64,000 nucleotides of DNA from Helopsaltes ochotensis (Eukaryota > Chordata > Aves > Passeriformes > Locustellidae). Under the pieces are notes generated by a model. The model made no database searches. It saw only the letters and a list, made by a program, of their open reading frames with translations, and was not told the DNA's origin. Position numbers and translations under genes: made by a program. The stretch spans positions 424,779-488,778 of the forward strand of contig VXBM01000544.1 of the NCBI GenBank assembly GCA_013400155.1, written 5' to 3'. Of the stretch, positions 25,497 to 38,500 are shown in pieces (within the stretch, counting starts at the first letter, position 1; every line of letters starts with the position of its first letter).

Positions 25497-28050
25497 TAAA
25501 TAGACAATCTCCATCACACGTTACAGAAGGGCCAAAAGGCCCAAACAGCTGAAAGTCTATATAATTATAGAGCATCTAAATAAAAACATATGCAGTCATC
25601 TCCTGGAACTGTCAGAACACTACCTGTTATAGCACAACATGATTAACTCTCTCACCTCTATCCCTGTAGACATTCTATTCCCTTGCACTTTGTGATCCTG
25701 AAAATAAGAGCCAGCTTGTATGTGGCTGCATCCTCGCTGATTTCCCTGGAGGTTTTGTCATTGACTGAAGCAAGAACAGAATAAAGCCACTGCAAATAGC
25801 ACAGTGAGACATCCCACTGTGTTTTAAGTCCTCTAGGAAAGATTTACTACATCAGCTCTGGAAAGTACCATGCACATAGCGTGTTCTTGGTTAATTAAAT
25901 CACAAAAGAAACCAGGGAGGCACTTTGTGCTCCACCCACAAAATACTTCAAAGAGTAGAATCGCAGAGAAATTGCTCTCCTTTAGGGGAAGAAGATGTCT
26001 GCTACTATGTTTGAGTTGGTCCTTGCACAATGGGTCCTTGTTGTTAACTAATGTTTGGGCACCATAGCAGTAAACATAATTAAGAAAAAAATGCGGGTTT
26101 TTTTTTTTAAAGGAAACATTTTTGGAGCTGTTGCTCTATCCTCTATGCTATTTGTAGCGCACTATTTCTGTCTTCAGGGAGTGGGACTTATCAAGTCACA
26201 ACATGTCCCAGGAGCATACAACTGTCTACTCCTGGCTGTTAGCAACTTTGCACTCTTGATTGATCATTTTTCCTTTATAAGAAATGTAGAAAACCACCAG
26301 GATATCAGGACCATTTACAAACATCTTGTGCTAGCACAAATGTCAGTGATAAATCAGTTCCTCTATGTTAAAGTGAAAAATAATGAATTATGCATATAGT
26401 ACATCCTTAAAAGTGTATGTACATCTGTATGCACCTTCAACAAAGCAAACAAATTAAAAGCAATAAGAGTAGAATTCAGACATGTTGTTTGTCTGTAGCC
26501 CTACAATTCTGCAAAAGAAAAGTTGCATAAAAGGCCCATCCAAGCAGCAAATGCAGTCTAAATGCCCTTTGAAGTCCAAAGGCTTCCCATTTAGTCCCTA
26601 ACAGAGGATAAATCAGTTGGCAATTAAGATTTTTCCAACCCTATAAAAATATCAGAATTACAAAGAGTAAGCAATAGGTGGAAAATCATAAAAGTAAATT
26701 ATGTTAAAAAGCCAAGAGTATGCATTTGAGATACTATATCATCAGGCAAGCAGGCTTACATACCTAACCATAGATTTACCAAAGTAATTCCCTTTCCTAG
26801 CTATAGCTGGAGAGAGTGAAGGGACTTTGATGAGCCCTCCTATCACACTGATGAAAATAACCATATGTTTCTAAATACAGCTTATCTATAAACACATTTA
26901 TCTTAACATTCTCTACAAACACGGTGGTGGTCCTGCAAAGTATTTTTCAAACAAACTATCTCTGGGAAGAGACAGGGAGGGCAAAAATTTTATCTACTGG
27001 AAATACTACATTTCATACATTTTTTTCATTCCATAAGGAACAAAGGGTAGGAAAAAAAGAAAACCTGAAAAATTAAGTCTTTTCAGGATAAAATAAGATG
27101 GGTGTTTTTGACATTGGAGAAAGAGATCTGGGCACACCTTTCACGTTCTGCAGCAAGGCCCAGGAGCCTGGGTTTCAGCAGCATGTGAACCCAAAAGCCT
27201 GCAGGCTCTGGCTGCTGACAGGGAAAAAAAAAGGCAGGCAGAGACCAGGCAGGTTTTCTACAGAAAAAACTTATTTCCCAGCATTCATCTACACCAAGAG
27301 ATTCTTTGGGGCCTTTCAAATTTTACCCCCAGCAGTATTCCCAAAGAAAGTAGTTTTTTCAAACCCATAGGAGCACATAAAACATCTGTCCATCAGTTGG
27401 AAGCGAACAAAAGCAAGTAACATCCCAAAATGCAGATACAAATGGTAGGGGTGAAGGGGTGCAAGGAAAAGACAGAACAGCTTCAGATCAGGCAGAGAAG
27501 AATAACAAGGGGTTGGAAGACACAAGGCTGGGAATTCAAGACTTTTAGATACCAGAAATAAAACCCTTTCCAAATTCTGCCCAAAGAAACAATGAAATGT
27601 GCTGTTCTGCACTTCTGCTCTGTAGAGCAGCAATGGCACAGCTCCTGGAAAAAGTTCCTGGATCTATCTCTGAACCTGCTGGACACACGTGCAGAACAAA
27701 CAGAGCACCACAGTTTTAGATGATCACTCCGGACTCTGAGGGTTTGGTTAATCTGATGAATCCAAGATGTAAAATCAACATGCGACTTTATTGCCACAGA
27801 ATGATCCCACTTCCATCACACTTAGGTATAGCACATAATGGGCACAACAGGATGTTGTATTTACTGTTACAGCTCTTGGTTCAGATGGATTTTCTGGGCC
27901 GCCCTTCTCATCTCGCTGAGGCTTTCAAGCAACCTGTCCTTTCATGGTGAAACAACCCCTTGCAGTAAAATTCAGCCAGTCCAGCCCTTCCCTGCAGGGC
28001 ACTGCTGCTCTGCTTAAGGAGTGCCCGGCAGTCAGCCCAGCAGGCAAATT

Positions 28051-28150
28051 GCACACCCATTAAAGAGCCACTGCACACTCATTACAGAGCACATTGCACA
28101 CTCATTACAGAGCACACTGCACACTACAGAGCCACTGCACACTCACTACA
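28051..28150 (+). repeat. 23-bp imperfect tandem repeat, about 4.5 copies
   Basis: Units begin GCACAC at 28051, 28073, 28096, 28119 and 28137. Two units are a full 23 bp and nearly identical, one is 22 bp and one has lost about 5 bp. The core reads GCACACTCATTACAGAGCAC. The array looks like a small diverging minisatellite. Confidence 0.92.
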
Positions 28151-30925
28151 TGGTTGAGCCATGTGTAAACCAGGCAGTAACTCAAGAAAGGCCGTGTTCT
28201 AAACATTGGAGAAGACCCTGGCTTAACTTCTCTTCCTAGTGGCACTGATAAAGGAGAAGCGAGAAAATATAAACTGATGTAAACACTATAAAATGTCAAA
28301 GGAAATTTAAGTAGTTCCATTGTGTAGCTATGTATTTAATTTACTGTTAGGCCTATTTAATTTCAAGTAACACTTCTGAGCAGAGCGGATGTCTATTCAT
28401 CAACTGTGGATCTTGCAAACTTTTGCCAAGACAAAATGTACAATCTCCATTACGGATAATCTTACCTGTCTGGAGTGGGAAAAGACAAAAAGCCTTTATA
28501 GCATTTATCTAGATTAAACAGATCAGAGGAGGTATGGCTTGATGCAGTATTTTGACAGGATAAGAGTATGTTTGCTGAGGAATAGGTACCGATTAAATCT
28601 GAGACAAAGTGTGCTGCAAACATTTCTCCCATGAAACCAAAAAAGGACAAAACATAGAACCAGCAGAATAAATGCATAATTTTATTTACAAATATCCTAT
28701 TTTGTTTTTTAAGTGTGTTTCTAGGCTACTAAGCAGAGTATGAACTTTCCAATGATATATTAGAAAACACAGAACCAAATGTCTCGGTTAGTTAGTACTG
28801 GATAAGGGAAGGAAAAACTGAGACAAAAGGAAACTATTCTTAGCAACAGCTAAAAAAACTGAAATATCTTTGGAGACATCATTATCACAACTCCTCAAGC
28901 TGAAAATAATTCAAACATTAATTTAATCTTTTAATTTCCTTTTTTTCCCCCTATGTAAGTAAAACTTTTTTAGATTTTTTTGTTTCAGATATTATTTTTT
29001 ATGTTAGGGGGACAGAAAACAAGGCTTTTGTTTTCAGACTGTTTTACAGATAAGAAGAGGCATACAGCGAGCATATGCAACATCAAGCTTCAGATGTCCA
29101 GTTTGTCACAGAACCTGACATGAAATTTGAAGTAGTCTTTCTTTTCAGTCTTTATTAAACCACGCAAAGGAAAATCTGTCATCAGAAAGACTAAAACTAT
29201 CTACAAAATTAGATTGTGGAGTCTGATGCAATTTAGAACAGAAATGCCTACTTAATATAATCTTCAGAACTCTTTTATGCCAAAGGCATAGATCTTTATC
29301 AATAGGTGTGTGTGCCCTTGCAAGCAACTCTTTGAAATGGTGACTTGTTAAAATTTTTAACCCTCTCATCCCCTTGTACCACTGTCCAAACTAAAGCCAT
29401 ACTGCCTGGAGTTCTCATTTGGGAGATGACAAAAAGCAACTCAGGAAGTAAAAGTAGATAAAATGAAGTCTTAACCAATTAGCATTAAAAATGGACAAGG
29501 CTAAACAGTTATTTAATTCTGGAAGTCCAAGAAAGTATGTTTACAGAAGTTAGCTTGTAAAATAATGAAGTCGTCCTGTCAGAGTACATTCATTCTGCTT
29601 AAGGCATCACCTTGCTCTGTTTTCCCTGAAACCCACTAGAGATAATAATGGACAGATGTCACCTAAACGGAGAAACCAATACAGTGGAGATAAAAATCAC
29701 AAAATTTCACTGAAATCAACATTTTATGACCTGTTTCTATAAATCCTCTCAAGCAGTCCCTCCGGATTGATTCCACTGTTGTGCATTTAGAATTGCTCAG
29801 ACACGGAGGACTCAGAGGGTAAAGCTTCTCATTTAAGAACCAGCTGCCACCAGAATCAAAGTAAGTTTTATTAAAGAAAAAAAAAAAAAAGGAATTACTG
29901 CTCAGAATGGACACAGTTGAAACCATACTATCAAATAACTCATTTGAAGCTTTCAAAATTGTCCCAAATTTTGCTTTGGGTTCATTTATTTCTTAGCTGT
30001 CAGGCATAGTGTGATAAGGGATGACCTACACTACACATAGAGCACCTACCCAGGAGATTAAAAACTGCTGTGCATGCAATGTAGAAAACACATTACTAGA
30101 AAATTCTTAGTGATTTAATATCCAACCTTGAACATTATCACTCAGAACAGCAAACCCAACAATTCATGAAACGAAGATTAGTGCTAAAATTTACGGTCTC
30201 ATTGAGCAACATGCTAGCTATGCACAGCTGTCCCTCCTGAGAAAAAAACACCCACGCTATTTCAAACAACTTTTTTCAAGGACTTTGCCAACTTAAGCAG
30301 TTTCTTTTTATTTTTTTGGCCACATGCATAATAATAACATGACAAATATAAGTAAAAAGTCTAATGGAAGGACAAACAATTCTTCTCTATACTGGATATT
30401 AACTTCTCCTATGTGTTTTTCTGCAGCCTGTTTTATTGTACTTTCACTTGCACGCTATTTAGTTCAAATTGTACTGTATTAAGAAAAGATTACTCCATTT
30501 TTTCCTTAGTTGGTAAACTGGATTCTAACTTTTACACTGGCTCCCGTTGAAAAATACCATGGTTTGTGACACGAAACAACAGATGTTCTTAAAATAACAG
30601 ACTCAGATGTTTCCAACTGCTATCACTCACAAGGAAATGCCAGGCAGAGAAAGGAACTGTTCTTATTGGCACTGGGCCCACCAGGGACCTGCCCTACAAA
30701 GTGCTGAGCACCCTGAGATTCACTGAGATGAGAACACACTCAGCAAATCAAAGATTCTCTCAGAACCAACAGAAAATACGTCTAACACAGTTACTGATGA
30801 AAAATCTCTATTCTACCAAGTGCCAAATGCACCTGCATCATCCACCACCCCGACAGGCCAAGCACTGAACTGGAGCTGGACAGCACTGCCAGACTAGAGC
30901 AGACTCCTTTCCAATGAAGCTACAC
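28151..30925. other. Intronic DNA, no gene recognised
   Basis: AT-rich unique sequence. It has a 14-base A run at 29877-29890 and no exon, RNA gene or repeat family that I recognise. Confidence 0.55.
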
Positions 30926-31044
30926 CTCTTTGCCCAGCAGCATGATTTAATGGGTTTGTGCTGGAATCTCTTTGCCCAGCAGGATGGTTTAATGGGTTTG
31001 TGCTGGAATCTCTTTGCCCAGCAGGATGGTTTAATGGGTTTGTG
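30926..31044 (+). repeat. 42-bp minisatellite, 2.8 copies
   Basis: Copies start at 30926, 30968 and 31010, each beginning CTCTTTGCCCAGCAG. Copies 2 and 3 are identical over the part present; copy 1 differs at two bases (GCATGATT versus GGATGGTT). Because 42 is divisible by three, a - strand open frame (30894-31208) shows a 14-residue repeat, which is a by-product of the period and not evidence of a gene. Confidence 0.95.
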
Positions 31045-34000
31045 GTTTGGTTTAATGGTACCTTGACTTCAAACCCTGTCACCCCACCTCTAAACTCTCT
31101 CTCTTCCCAATTGATTGGGAATGTGGAACAATGACTTGTGAGTGGAATCTCAGGGGTCAGTCTGAACCCAAGCAAAGCGCCTGTGAACCCTGGCTCAAAG
31201 CTGGCCATGCCAGCCCAGCCTGTCCTAAGCCAGAATGAACCTCCCAGCCTAAGTCAGGTCCATATTTGCCAGGACTTCTGTGATCTACTCTCTACTGCTG
31301 AGGCCAGAATTCTGTTGGAATTCCTGGCTCTTTCCTGCTCCAACCTTCCTGTGTTACATGTAAGAGAAATTAGGAGTTAACAGCATTTCTGGTTAGCTGC
31401 CCTCCCTCTTTCAACCAAGGCTTACCCCAGGACTTTATTTTTACACCTTTTATTTCTTCATCTGGTTAATCAAGCAGGTTCTTTGCTGGCCTTTAGTCCA
31501 ACCAAGTCCACTCACAAATCACCCTAATTTGCTGAAAAAGCTGTGGAGATTACCAGCAAATATAATCCAGGAAGAAAGACACGCTGGTTCCATGGAAACA
31601 TGAAAGTCAATGAGCCCACCTTGAAAACTGGAAACAATGAGCCCTTTCAGGACAGGGAGCAGAGGGGAGGGACCGTGTCTTATTGAGATGTTGGGTCCTT
31701 TCACATTGTTTGCCAGTGAGGTTTTTTCTTAAGGAGAAAAGGCACACTGTAAATTTGCCTTGCACGAGTTCATTCGGTTTTGGAGCCTATTACCAAGACT
31801 GTTGAATTCCCCTTGACCAACCCTGCCCCAAAAAGCAGCAGTTCAGATCACAATGAGAGCCAACATCCTTGCAGCCCTGTTACTTTGTTCAGGGATACAC
31901 AGTTGTAACATGACACACTGAAGAATTCTGATCCTACAAGCATAAGAAAAAAAAATAATGAACAGCCTACAGGATAATATTATATCCTAAAGAAGAAAAT
32001 TTGGAGAGAATTTTAGAAAAATCAGCAAATTTAGCACGAAAAAAGAAAACTTATCCATCTGAACTGACAGAAAACAAAACGACCTACACTGAATTTCCCA
32101 AAGCCACCTCTGCCCTAGCATCAGAACAGGCTTAGTAATAGTTATGTGCATTGCAATTTAGGAGGATATTTCAAGACTCCCATTGAAGGGTTAAATGAGG
32201 GAGCGACACAGAGTTTAGATCTGGACAAGGGAAAACTTAAATTTTAGTGTTTTGTGTTCCCCAGAATTTCTGAAAATGCAGGAGTGGAAAGAATTTATAC
32301 TTTGAACTGTTCAGTAAGACTGAGTTATTTAGGTAACTTCAGGTTAAATAATTTGCTTTTTCCAAGATGATTTTATTCATCAGCTCCCAACAGATGGGAC
32401 TCCCAGAGCTGTAACATTACAACAGCCATGTAGCTACAGATGGACCTGGCCATTACCTTGGGGGTTATAATTACAGACCACATCTACCTCCCCTACGTGT
32501 TGAGCAGACCAGGTGTGTTCTGCCAATGAACACACTTTAGTTAAACTCCCCGGCCTCCTTTCTTCCCTAACTGCTTTTTTACTTCAGCTTTAGAAGGCTT
32601 GGGAGACAGTAAATGCAGAGGGATTCCAGTGACTGGAAAGTTGGTATCATCTAAAAAAAAAAAAAAAAAGCCTAAATGTAGCTTGAACTATTCTTTCCAC
32701 CTTTTCCAACCAAATGACATTAATATGAATTGCTGTAATTCTTCCTTCTGCTATCTGAAATTTAAGTAACAAAGGTCAGTGAAAAGACTTTGAAAGGATG
32801 TAACAGCTTTTAGAGATTAGTTAGAACAGTGTTTAAACAGCTATGAAACTTTTCTTGAAGAAAACAGCACAAATCTTGTCTCAGCCTGATGCACCTAGAA
32901 ATGGGTGCTAAATTACTCTTCAAACACGTAGGGGCAAGGGACAAAACACATTTGCTGTGACAACATTCAGTGTATTTTCACTGACACGATTCTAGCTGAT
33001 TTAGTTCCTTCACTCTGCTCAGCCAATGAAAGTTTGAGTACGTTTTTGGTAGCTGAATAGGCCAGTTAGAGTTCGATTTGGCAAGTTTTACTCTTACAAT
33101 CATCCTTAGTTTCACATGAATTCCTCCGGACCGCAGGCTGCTGCCCCAAATCTCATTTCCACTCTCCCAGATTCCTCTCCCTGTCTTGTCACTTCCCATT
33201 CCCACCTCTTCAGAGGCAGCAAACTGTGAGTCCGTGGTAGCAGAGGGTCAGAAGAGCAGCAGAGAGCACTTTTCTGTCAGAACAATAAACTGAGCAGCCT
33301 CACCACCTCATCAATTGATGCAGCAAAAGGGAGGCAGGAAACCACAATCAGGACATAGGGTAGCTCACACTTAGATCGGATTAAGTGCAATGTAAGGCTG
33401 CACTTCATAGAAGATAGGGGATACAAGGTTTGGATTTAAGTATTCAATTGTATTTACTTCTCTGACTTTGATGGGCTCAGGTCCTCATGGGATTAGTCTT
33501 TTTCTTTGCTGGGTGCACCGGCATGAGGGGCAAAGAATCTGACCTCACTAAAGATTTGCAAGTCTTGTGAATCCTGAATTCAGAGAGGTCAATGGAAACT
33601 TCTGACAGACTCCAACAGAGGCGAGATTGAGCTTGTTACCAAAATGTCCCTCTCAAGCAAATTCAAATGCCATTTTATCTGGTCACTGAGTATTGGCTGT
33701 GTCTCAAGGGAATGTTTTGTACTGCGTGCCCAACCCTAGGTTGATATTTAGACAAAGTACCTTGTGCATGCAACAGAAATTGCAGTTTTTATATACATAT
33801 ATATATATAAAATCTATAGATATAAAACTACCAAAACATTTTCCATACAGCCCACATTTTAAAGCTATGTATAGGAACCAGTCATAAATGGCACTTTGAG
33901 AGTGCCTTTGTGTTTACCAGCACCAAGAGAGGATCTATGGATTTCAAAGACATAACTCCACAAATACAGTCTATTATAGGAAAGACATAGTTTACATACT

Positions 34001-35114
34001 CAGCTCTATGCTTCCTTTTTACCTCTTATTAGTGACCACGGAAGAAAAATAATTTGCCATCTCTTGCACTTGTTACACTGCTGCTCCCTGACATTTGGAA
34101 TTTCATTACAGTCATCTCCTGCCAAAGCACAGGGAAGATCCACAGCTACTCAGGAGGTTTAGACTCTACTCAAGGTTATTTTCTTCCCATACTGTGAGAG
34201 ATTTCACATTTCATTTCGATCCATACCAAAAGCCATGCAGGGAAGGGAGCAGGGGGTGTCCCTGACACACGAGATGACAGCACAAACACGCCAAGGAAGG
34301 AGCTCCAGGGCAGCAATTGCACATCAGTCTCACAGAACTGAACTGCGGTGTGGAGGCACTGCTGATGCTGTTACAAGACTGGAACAACAGGGCTGCTTAG
34401 GCTGCTCTTTCCTGCACAGAATTTTAATATAAAGACTACATATGGTAGAGGAGTATATTTCCCAGCAATGCATTAGCTACTAGGCCATCAGAGTCACCAT
34501 TATTAGACAGTAAATAATTATATTGAGATTGATAAACTTCCTTGCCTCAGCTGTTGGAAGCTAAGCCAAGACTAAACACATTTGTACAGCACTAGTAAAC
34601 TTGCACCATTTGAATAGCTTTCCTGTTATTGTCAAACCTATAAGCAAATACTCCTTCTGACTGGCCATATGGCAGCAGGACAGCAGCCCAGAGAGGCAGC
34701 AGTACGAGAGAGGGATTCCACATGTCCCTACAGTTTTGTAGGGGCCTCTCATAAAGCAAGGAACAGCCAGTCCTTGGAATGAAAGTTCCAAAAATGTCAT
34801 TTTAAGAACAAAGTGCTCTGGCCTATAGTCCTGTTTAACACCCTCTCTTTATAAGCAGATGTTTAAAGGTCACATTATATCCTTTTATAAACTAAATTAC
34901 AATAGTAATGTTCCTTCATTTCGCAACTACATTTGCAAAGCCAATGTTTTAGCACTCTACTGAATCTCAACCTGCTTGTGAATGTGGGATCTTTTAGATT
35001 CTGGTTGCAGTCTGTTAGACTTAAGCTCCTGGATATAGGACATTTAAACAAACTAGACATATACAAGTTCATAAAACCTAAAAGTGTGCCCATAACTGAA
35101 GGAGCCAGCTGATG
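31045..35114. other. Intronic DNA, no gene recognised
   Basis: Unique sequence with a 17-base A run at 32653-32669 and a TA-rich run near 33790-33830. The slightly GC-richer block at 31140-31380 has an 80-codon + frame without any recognisable domain. Confidence 0.55.
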
Positions 35115-35541
35115 TTGCATGGCTACTCTTGATTATCTCTGAAAAGTCACGGTGACCAGACATTCCTAAGGTCTGGAAGAAAGCAAATTTCACTCCTATC
35201 TTCAAGAAAGGCATGAAGGAGGATCTGGGGAACTTCTCTCAGTCCCTGGGATGTCAAGAGAGAAAATTGTTCTGAAAACCTATTCCAAACACATGAAGGA
35301 CAAGAACATCATCAGAAACAGTCAGCACAGATTTGTAAAGGGAAAACGATGCCTAAAGATCCCGATGGCCTTTCAGGATGAGGCGTCAGGCTTGATGGAT
35401 GAGAGGAGTTGTTGTTTACCCTGACCTTAGAGAGGTGCTCAAAAGTGCCTCAAGATCCTCACAGAGAAACTAATAAAGCACAGGTTAGACAAGTGTTCAG
35501 AGATGTATTGACAACTGGCTCAATTTCCAGGTTCAGCTGAC
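35115..35541 (+). mobile_element. Degenerate CR1 LINE fragment (reverse-transcriptase region)
   Basis: Blocks characteristic of avian/reptile CR1 occur in order: GATTATCTCTGAAAAGTCA, a CTGGAAGAAAGCAAAT block, CTTCAAGAAAGGCATGAAGG, GGATCTGGGGAACT, CACATGAAGGACAAGAACAT, GTCAGCACAGATTTGTAAAG, GATGAG...GGCTTGATGGATGAGAGG, GTTGTTTACC and ACAACTGGCTCAATT. In CR1 these lie in the ORF2 reverse-transcriptase domain. The copy has internal deletions and several stops, and lacks both the 5' part and the 3' tail, so it is an old dead insertion. It is antisense to the - strand host gene. The match is from memory of the family. Confidence 0.88.
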
Positions 35542-38500
35542 ATTTTAAAAATAAACTGAATGAGGTTTTACTCTTCATGTATATGCCAACATGTGAAGGA
35601 AGTCGCCATGATTGAAGAAGCTCAGTGTCATAAAGGATGAAGCTCTTTATTTCAATGCTTCCAACTTTAAGAGGATCTACCCCATCCAGTCCAGCTTCAG
35701 CTGGGATAAAGGTACAGAACTTGTGACAGCCAACTCCAGGGTCTTTCTTTATGACCTACCCTGGGACTTCAGTGCATTGTCATCTGAAGGCTAGCAAGCA
35801 ATTTGCTGAAGCATCATCAGAAATACATCTCTCCATGGTTTTGCAATTATGCTGTACTGTTTTATCTTGCAGAAGAGAAGTTTTAGCACTGTCCAAATCC
35901 TTAGACTGCATTAAAAGCTCTACCTACTGCACAAATATTTTAGGTAAGAAATTTACCTAGCTGGAGTCTTTCCCTCTCCTCTGCAAATGCTGTTTCTAAT
36001 GGTTGATTTTACAATGGATACAGAAATTATATTGCAGAAATCAGAGGCTGTCAGTGTGAAATCAATATGCAAGTGCAGCATAAGAACTAAGGACAACATC
36101 AGTGTCAAGCACAGTTAAATGCTTAAAACTTGGTTTCCTGGCAAAATGTTTTTTTCATACACAGCATCTGCTAATACTTAGAGCTTAAAGTATGCTGGAA
36201 ATACTATATACTCCATCAGTGTCAGCCAACAGCTTTTCATCACCTTTATCACTATTCCCTTTGACAGCTGCAGAGTGAAATACAGAGGGACATTAGCAAA
36301 ATTACTAATGGTCACACAGTGCTCCCACAACCAAAACTCAGATTTTTTTAATTCCAGCTTGGCACTTCCACTATGACACAAGGTTGTTTCTCTTACAGTA
36401 GATCATCTTCAAAGACTTCTTTTATGTCAGCAATGTGAAGCAAAAGAGGGCTTTCAGAAAACAGGAACTGATGAGATGTAAACAACGATGAGAACAAATC
36501 TAAAGAGACCACACTACAGAAATTTACGTTCATTCATAGGTTAAGGTTATTCACTTTCCTCCCACCCACATTTTGATTAGGCCAATTCTGCCTTCATTGA
36601 ATATACGTATTTTCTGTCTTTAAACAAATATATGGTCTCATTGTTAGTGCAAAGTAAACAGAATTCTGTCAGAGATATCTGTTAGAATTGCTCTTTGTTT
36701 CTTCAGTTTGGAATTTGAACAGCATGTTTAAAGAAGCCAGCTCCAGGAGAGTTTTACAAACACTGACATTTTAAACAGTGAAGACTGTTTACCTGAAGAC
36801 CCCAGGGCCTCTTAAATCATAAAATCTCCCCACTCAGCTCAATGGACTGTGGGAACAACTGGATGTTCTGTGACTTCTACCCACCTTGAATGCAGCAGAA
36901 GAAATCAAGTAGCTGAAAGCAGAAGCACAAGAATATAGGAAAACGCTCAGGTATCCTTGACCATGATTGAAAGATTGCACACCAGCAGTTGAAATATGCT
37001 GATTTTAGATCTTTTTAACACCAAAAAAAAAAAATCACCTTGAAATTTAAAAAATACAGTTCCTTTGAACTGAAAAGAGTACCTCTTGTAATCACACTCA
37101 TAAACATTGCTAACCTAGGTAATATAGACAGGATTCCACTTCCCTGATGCTCTTGAAGAATTCATGGTCCTTTGAACATTCTTCTTATGACATGAAATAA
37201 AATATAAGCAGCAAAATCTGTCAATAACAACACCAAATATCAATCCCTGTCATAAATCAATGTATTTAGAGTACTCACCACATACACATTTAGCGTTGAT
37301 TTCACTAGGAGAGCTCTACAATCCTACTGGCCAAACCCTTGCACACAATCTTGTCTGAATATTGTATGTTCCTCCCAATATTCAGGTCGTTTTTAGAAAC
37401 TACTTTTTAAAAAACTCTAGAGAGTCAAGGAAGGCAAGGGCGACACAGTTCAGCTGACCTCCTTATTTCTGTCTCTGACAAAGATATTTACATGAAGTCT
37501 TGGATCCAAGCTCACAACTGATGCCAAGCAGGGACTTTGAAGTCAACACAACCAAGAACACATGTGGCTCATTTTCCTAATTCAGCCTCATATTTGTTTC
37601 GAGTTGTTTCACACTCACACGTTCAGAACAGAATATAGAAAATTATTTAATGTATCCTCACATATCTTGGCATTGTACATTGCAGTACTGACACTGGCCA
37701 GCATGGAGCAAATTAGAATGGTCACCTTTTTTTGTACAGGAGCACAGTTCTACTCATTACAAAACATGTCACCATGATGTAATGGGTCATTTAAATCTAC
37801 ACAAGGCCAAACAATCTCTCAGTATTATTTATCTGAGCAACTCCCCAGAGTTGCTATACATAAGCCCCTTTAAATTTAGTAACTACGAGCAGAGACAAAT
37901 TTATCTCTCAACAGATCTAAATAACGTAGCGAATGTATGAGTCTGGCATTAGTACAGGTCAGCAAAACCCCAAAATAGACTAAGAGGGAGCCACCTCACA
38001 GCTTGGACACTGTGAACTACCCCTCCCTGCTTCCCTGCTCAGTAAAAACTGTTAGGATGGTACAGAGAGAACAAGCAAGAACACAAAGAATGTTCAATTT
38101 TTCACATACTTAATATCTAAAATGTTAAAGCATGTATTCGTTTCTCATGTGGCTTTAACCAGAATTTTGACTAGAGGAGGTAAATTTCTTTAGTCATTCT
38201 GTACAACCTTGACCACCAACCTATGGCTCACAGATGTTGAACTGCATTCATATGATCTAATTGAATATAAAACTTCAATCATTTTGTATTCAGAGGTATT
38301 TTTCAAAAGCTGCAGCTCCCATTTCTCATGTCCCTCTTTAAAGGTCAGAATGAAAAGGAAAGAAATCATTCATACTAAAAAGGAAAAATAAATTGCACAT
38401 AGTTTGGAGACAGAAACATGTAGGTCTTGATCTTGTCAGATTCCTTGGAGTGCAAAGGTAGCCTACATTGTCGAAGGTATTTTCATGTCAGATTAGCCAT

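Larger units (their letters stand above)
20458..28050. other. Intronic DNA, no gene recognised
   Basis: AT-rich sequence with short unsupported frames (the longest is about 114 codons at 26055-26399 +). It contains an A/C-rich low-complexity tract at 22939-23000 and an ATT run at 25465-25496. No exon or recognised mobile element was found. Confidence 0.6.

Noticed and set aside
26055..26399. 114-codon hydrophobic plus-strand frame
   Set aside because: It begins at an arbitrary point in AT-rich intron, contains no recognisable family motif and has no flanking gene signals.
26625..26665. Possible CR1 tail (TTTTTCCAACCCTATAAAAA)
   Set aside because: Only the TTCCAACC word fits. The upstream GGACTAGATGA-type block is missing.
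30894..31208. 104-codon minus-strand frame with a 14-residue repeat
   Set aside because: The repeat follows from a 42-bp minisatellite period and there is no other coding sign.
33060..33090. GAGTTCGATTT resembling a tRNA T-loop
   Set aside because: No matching A-box or acceptor-stem pairing could be found around it.
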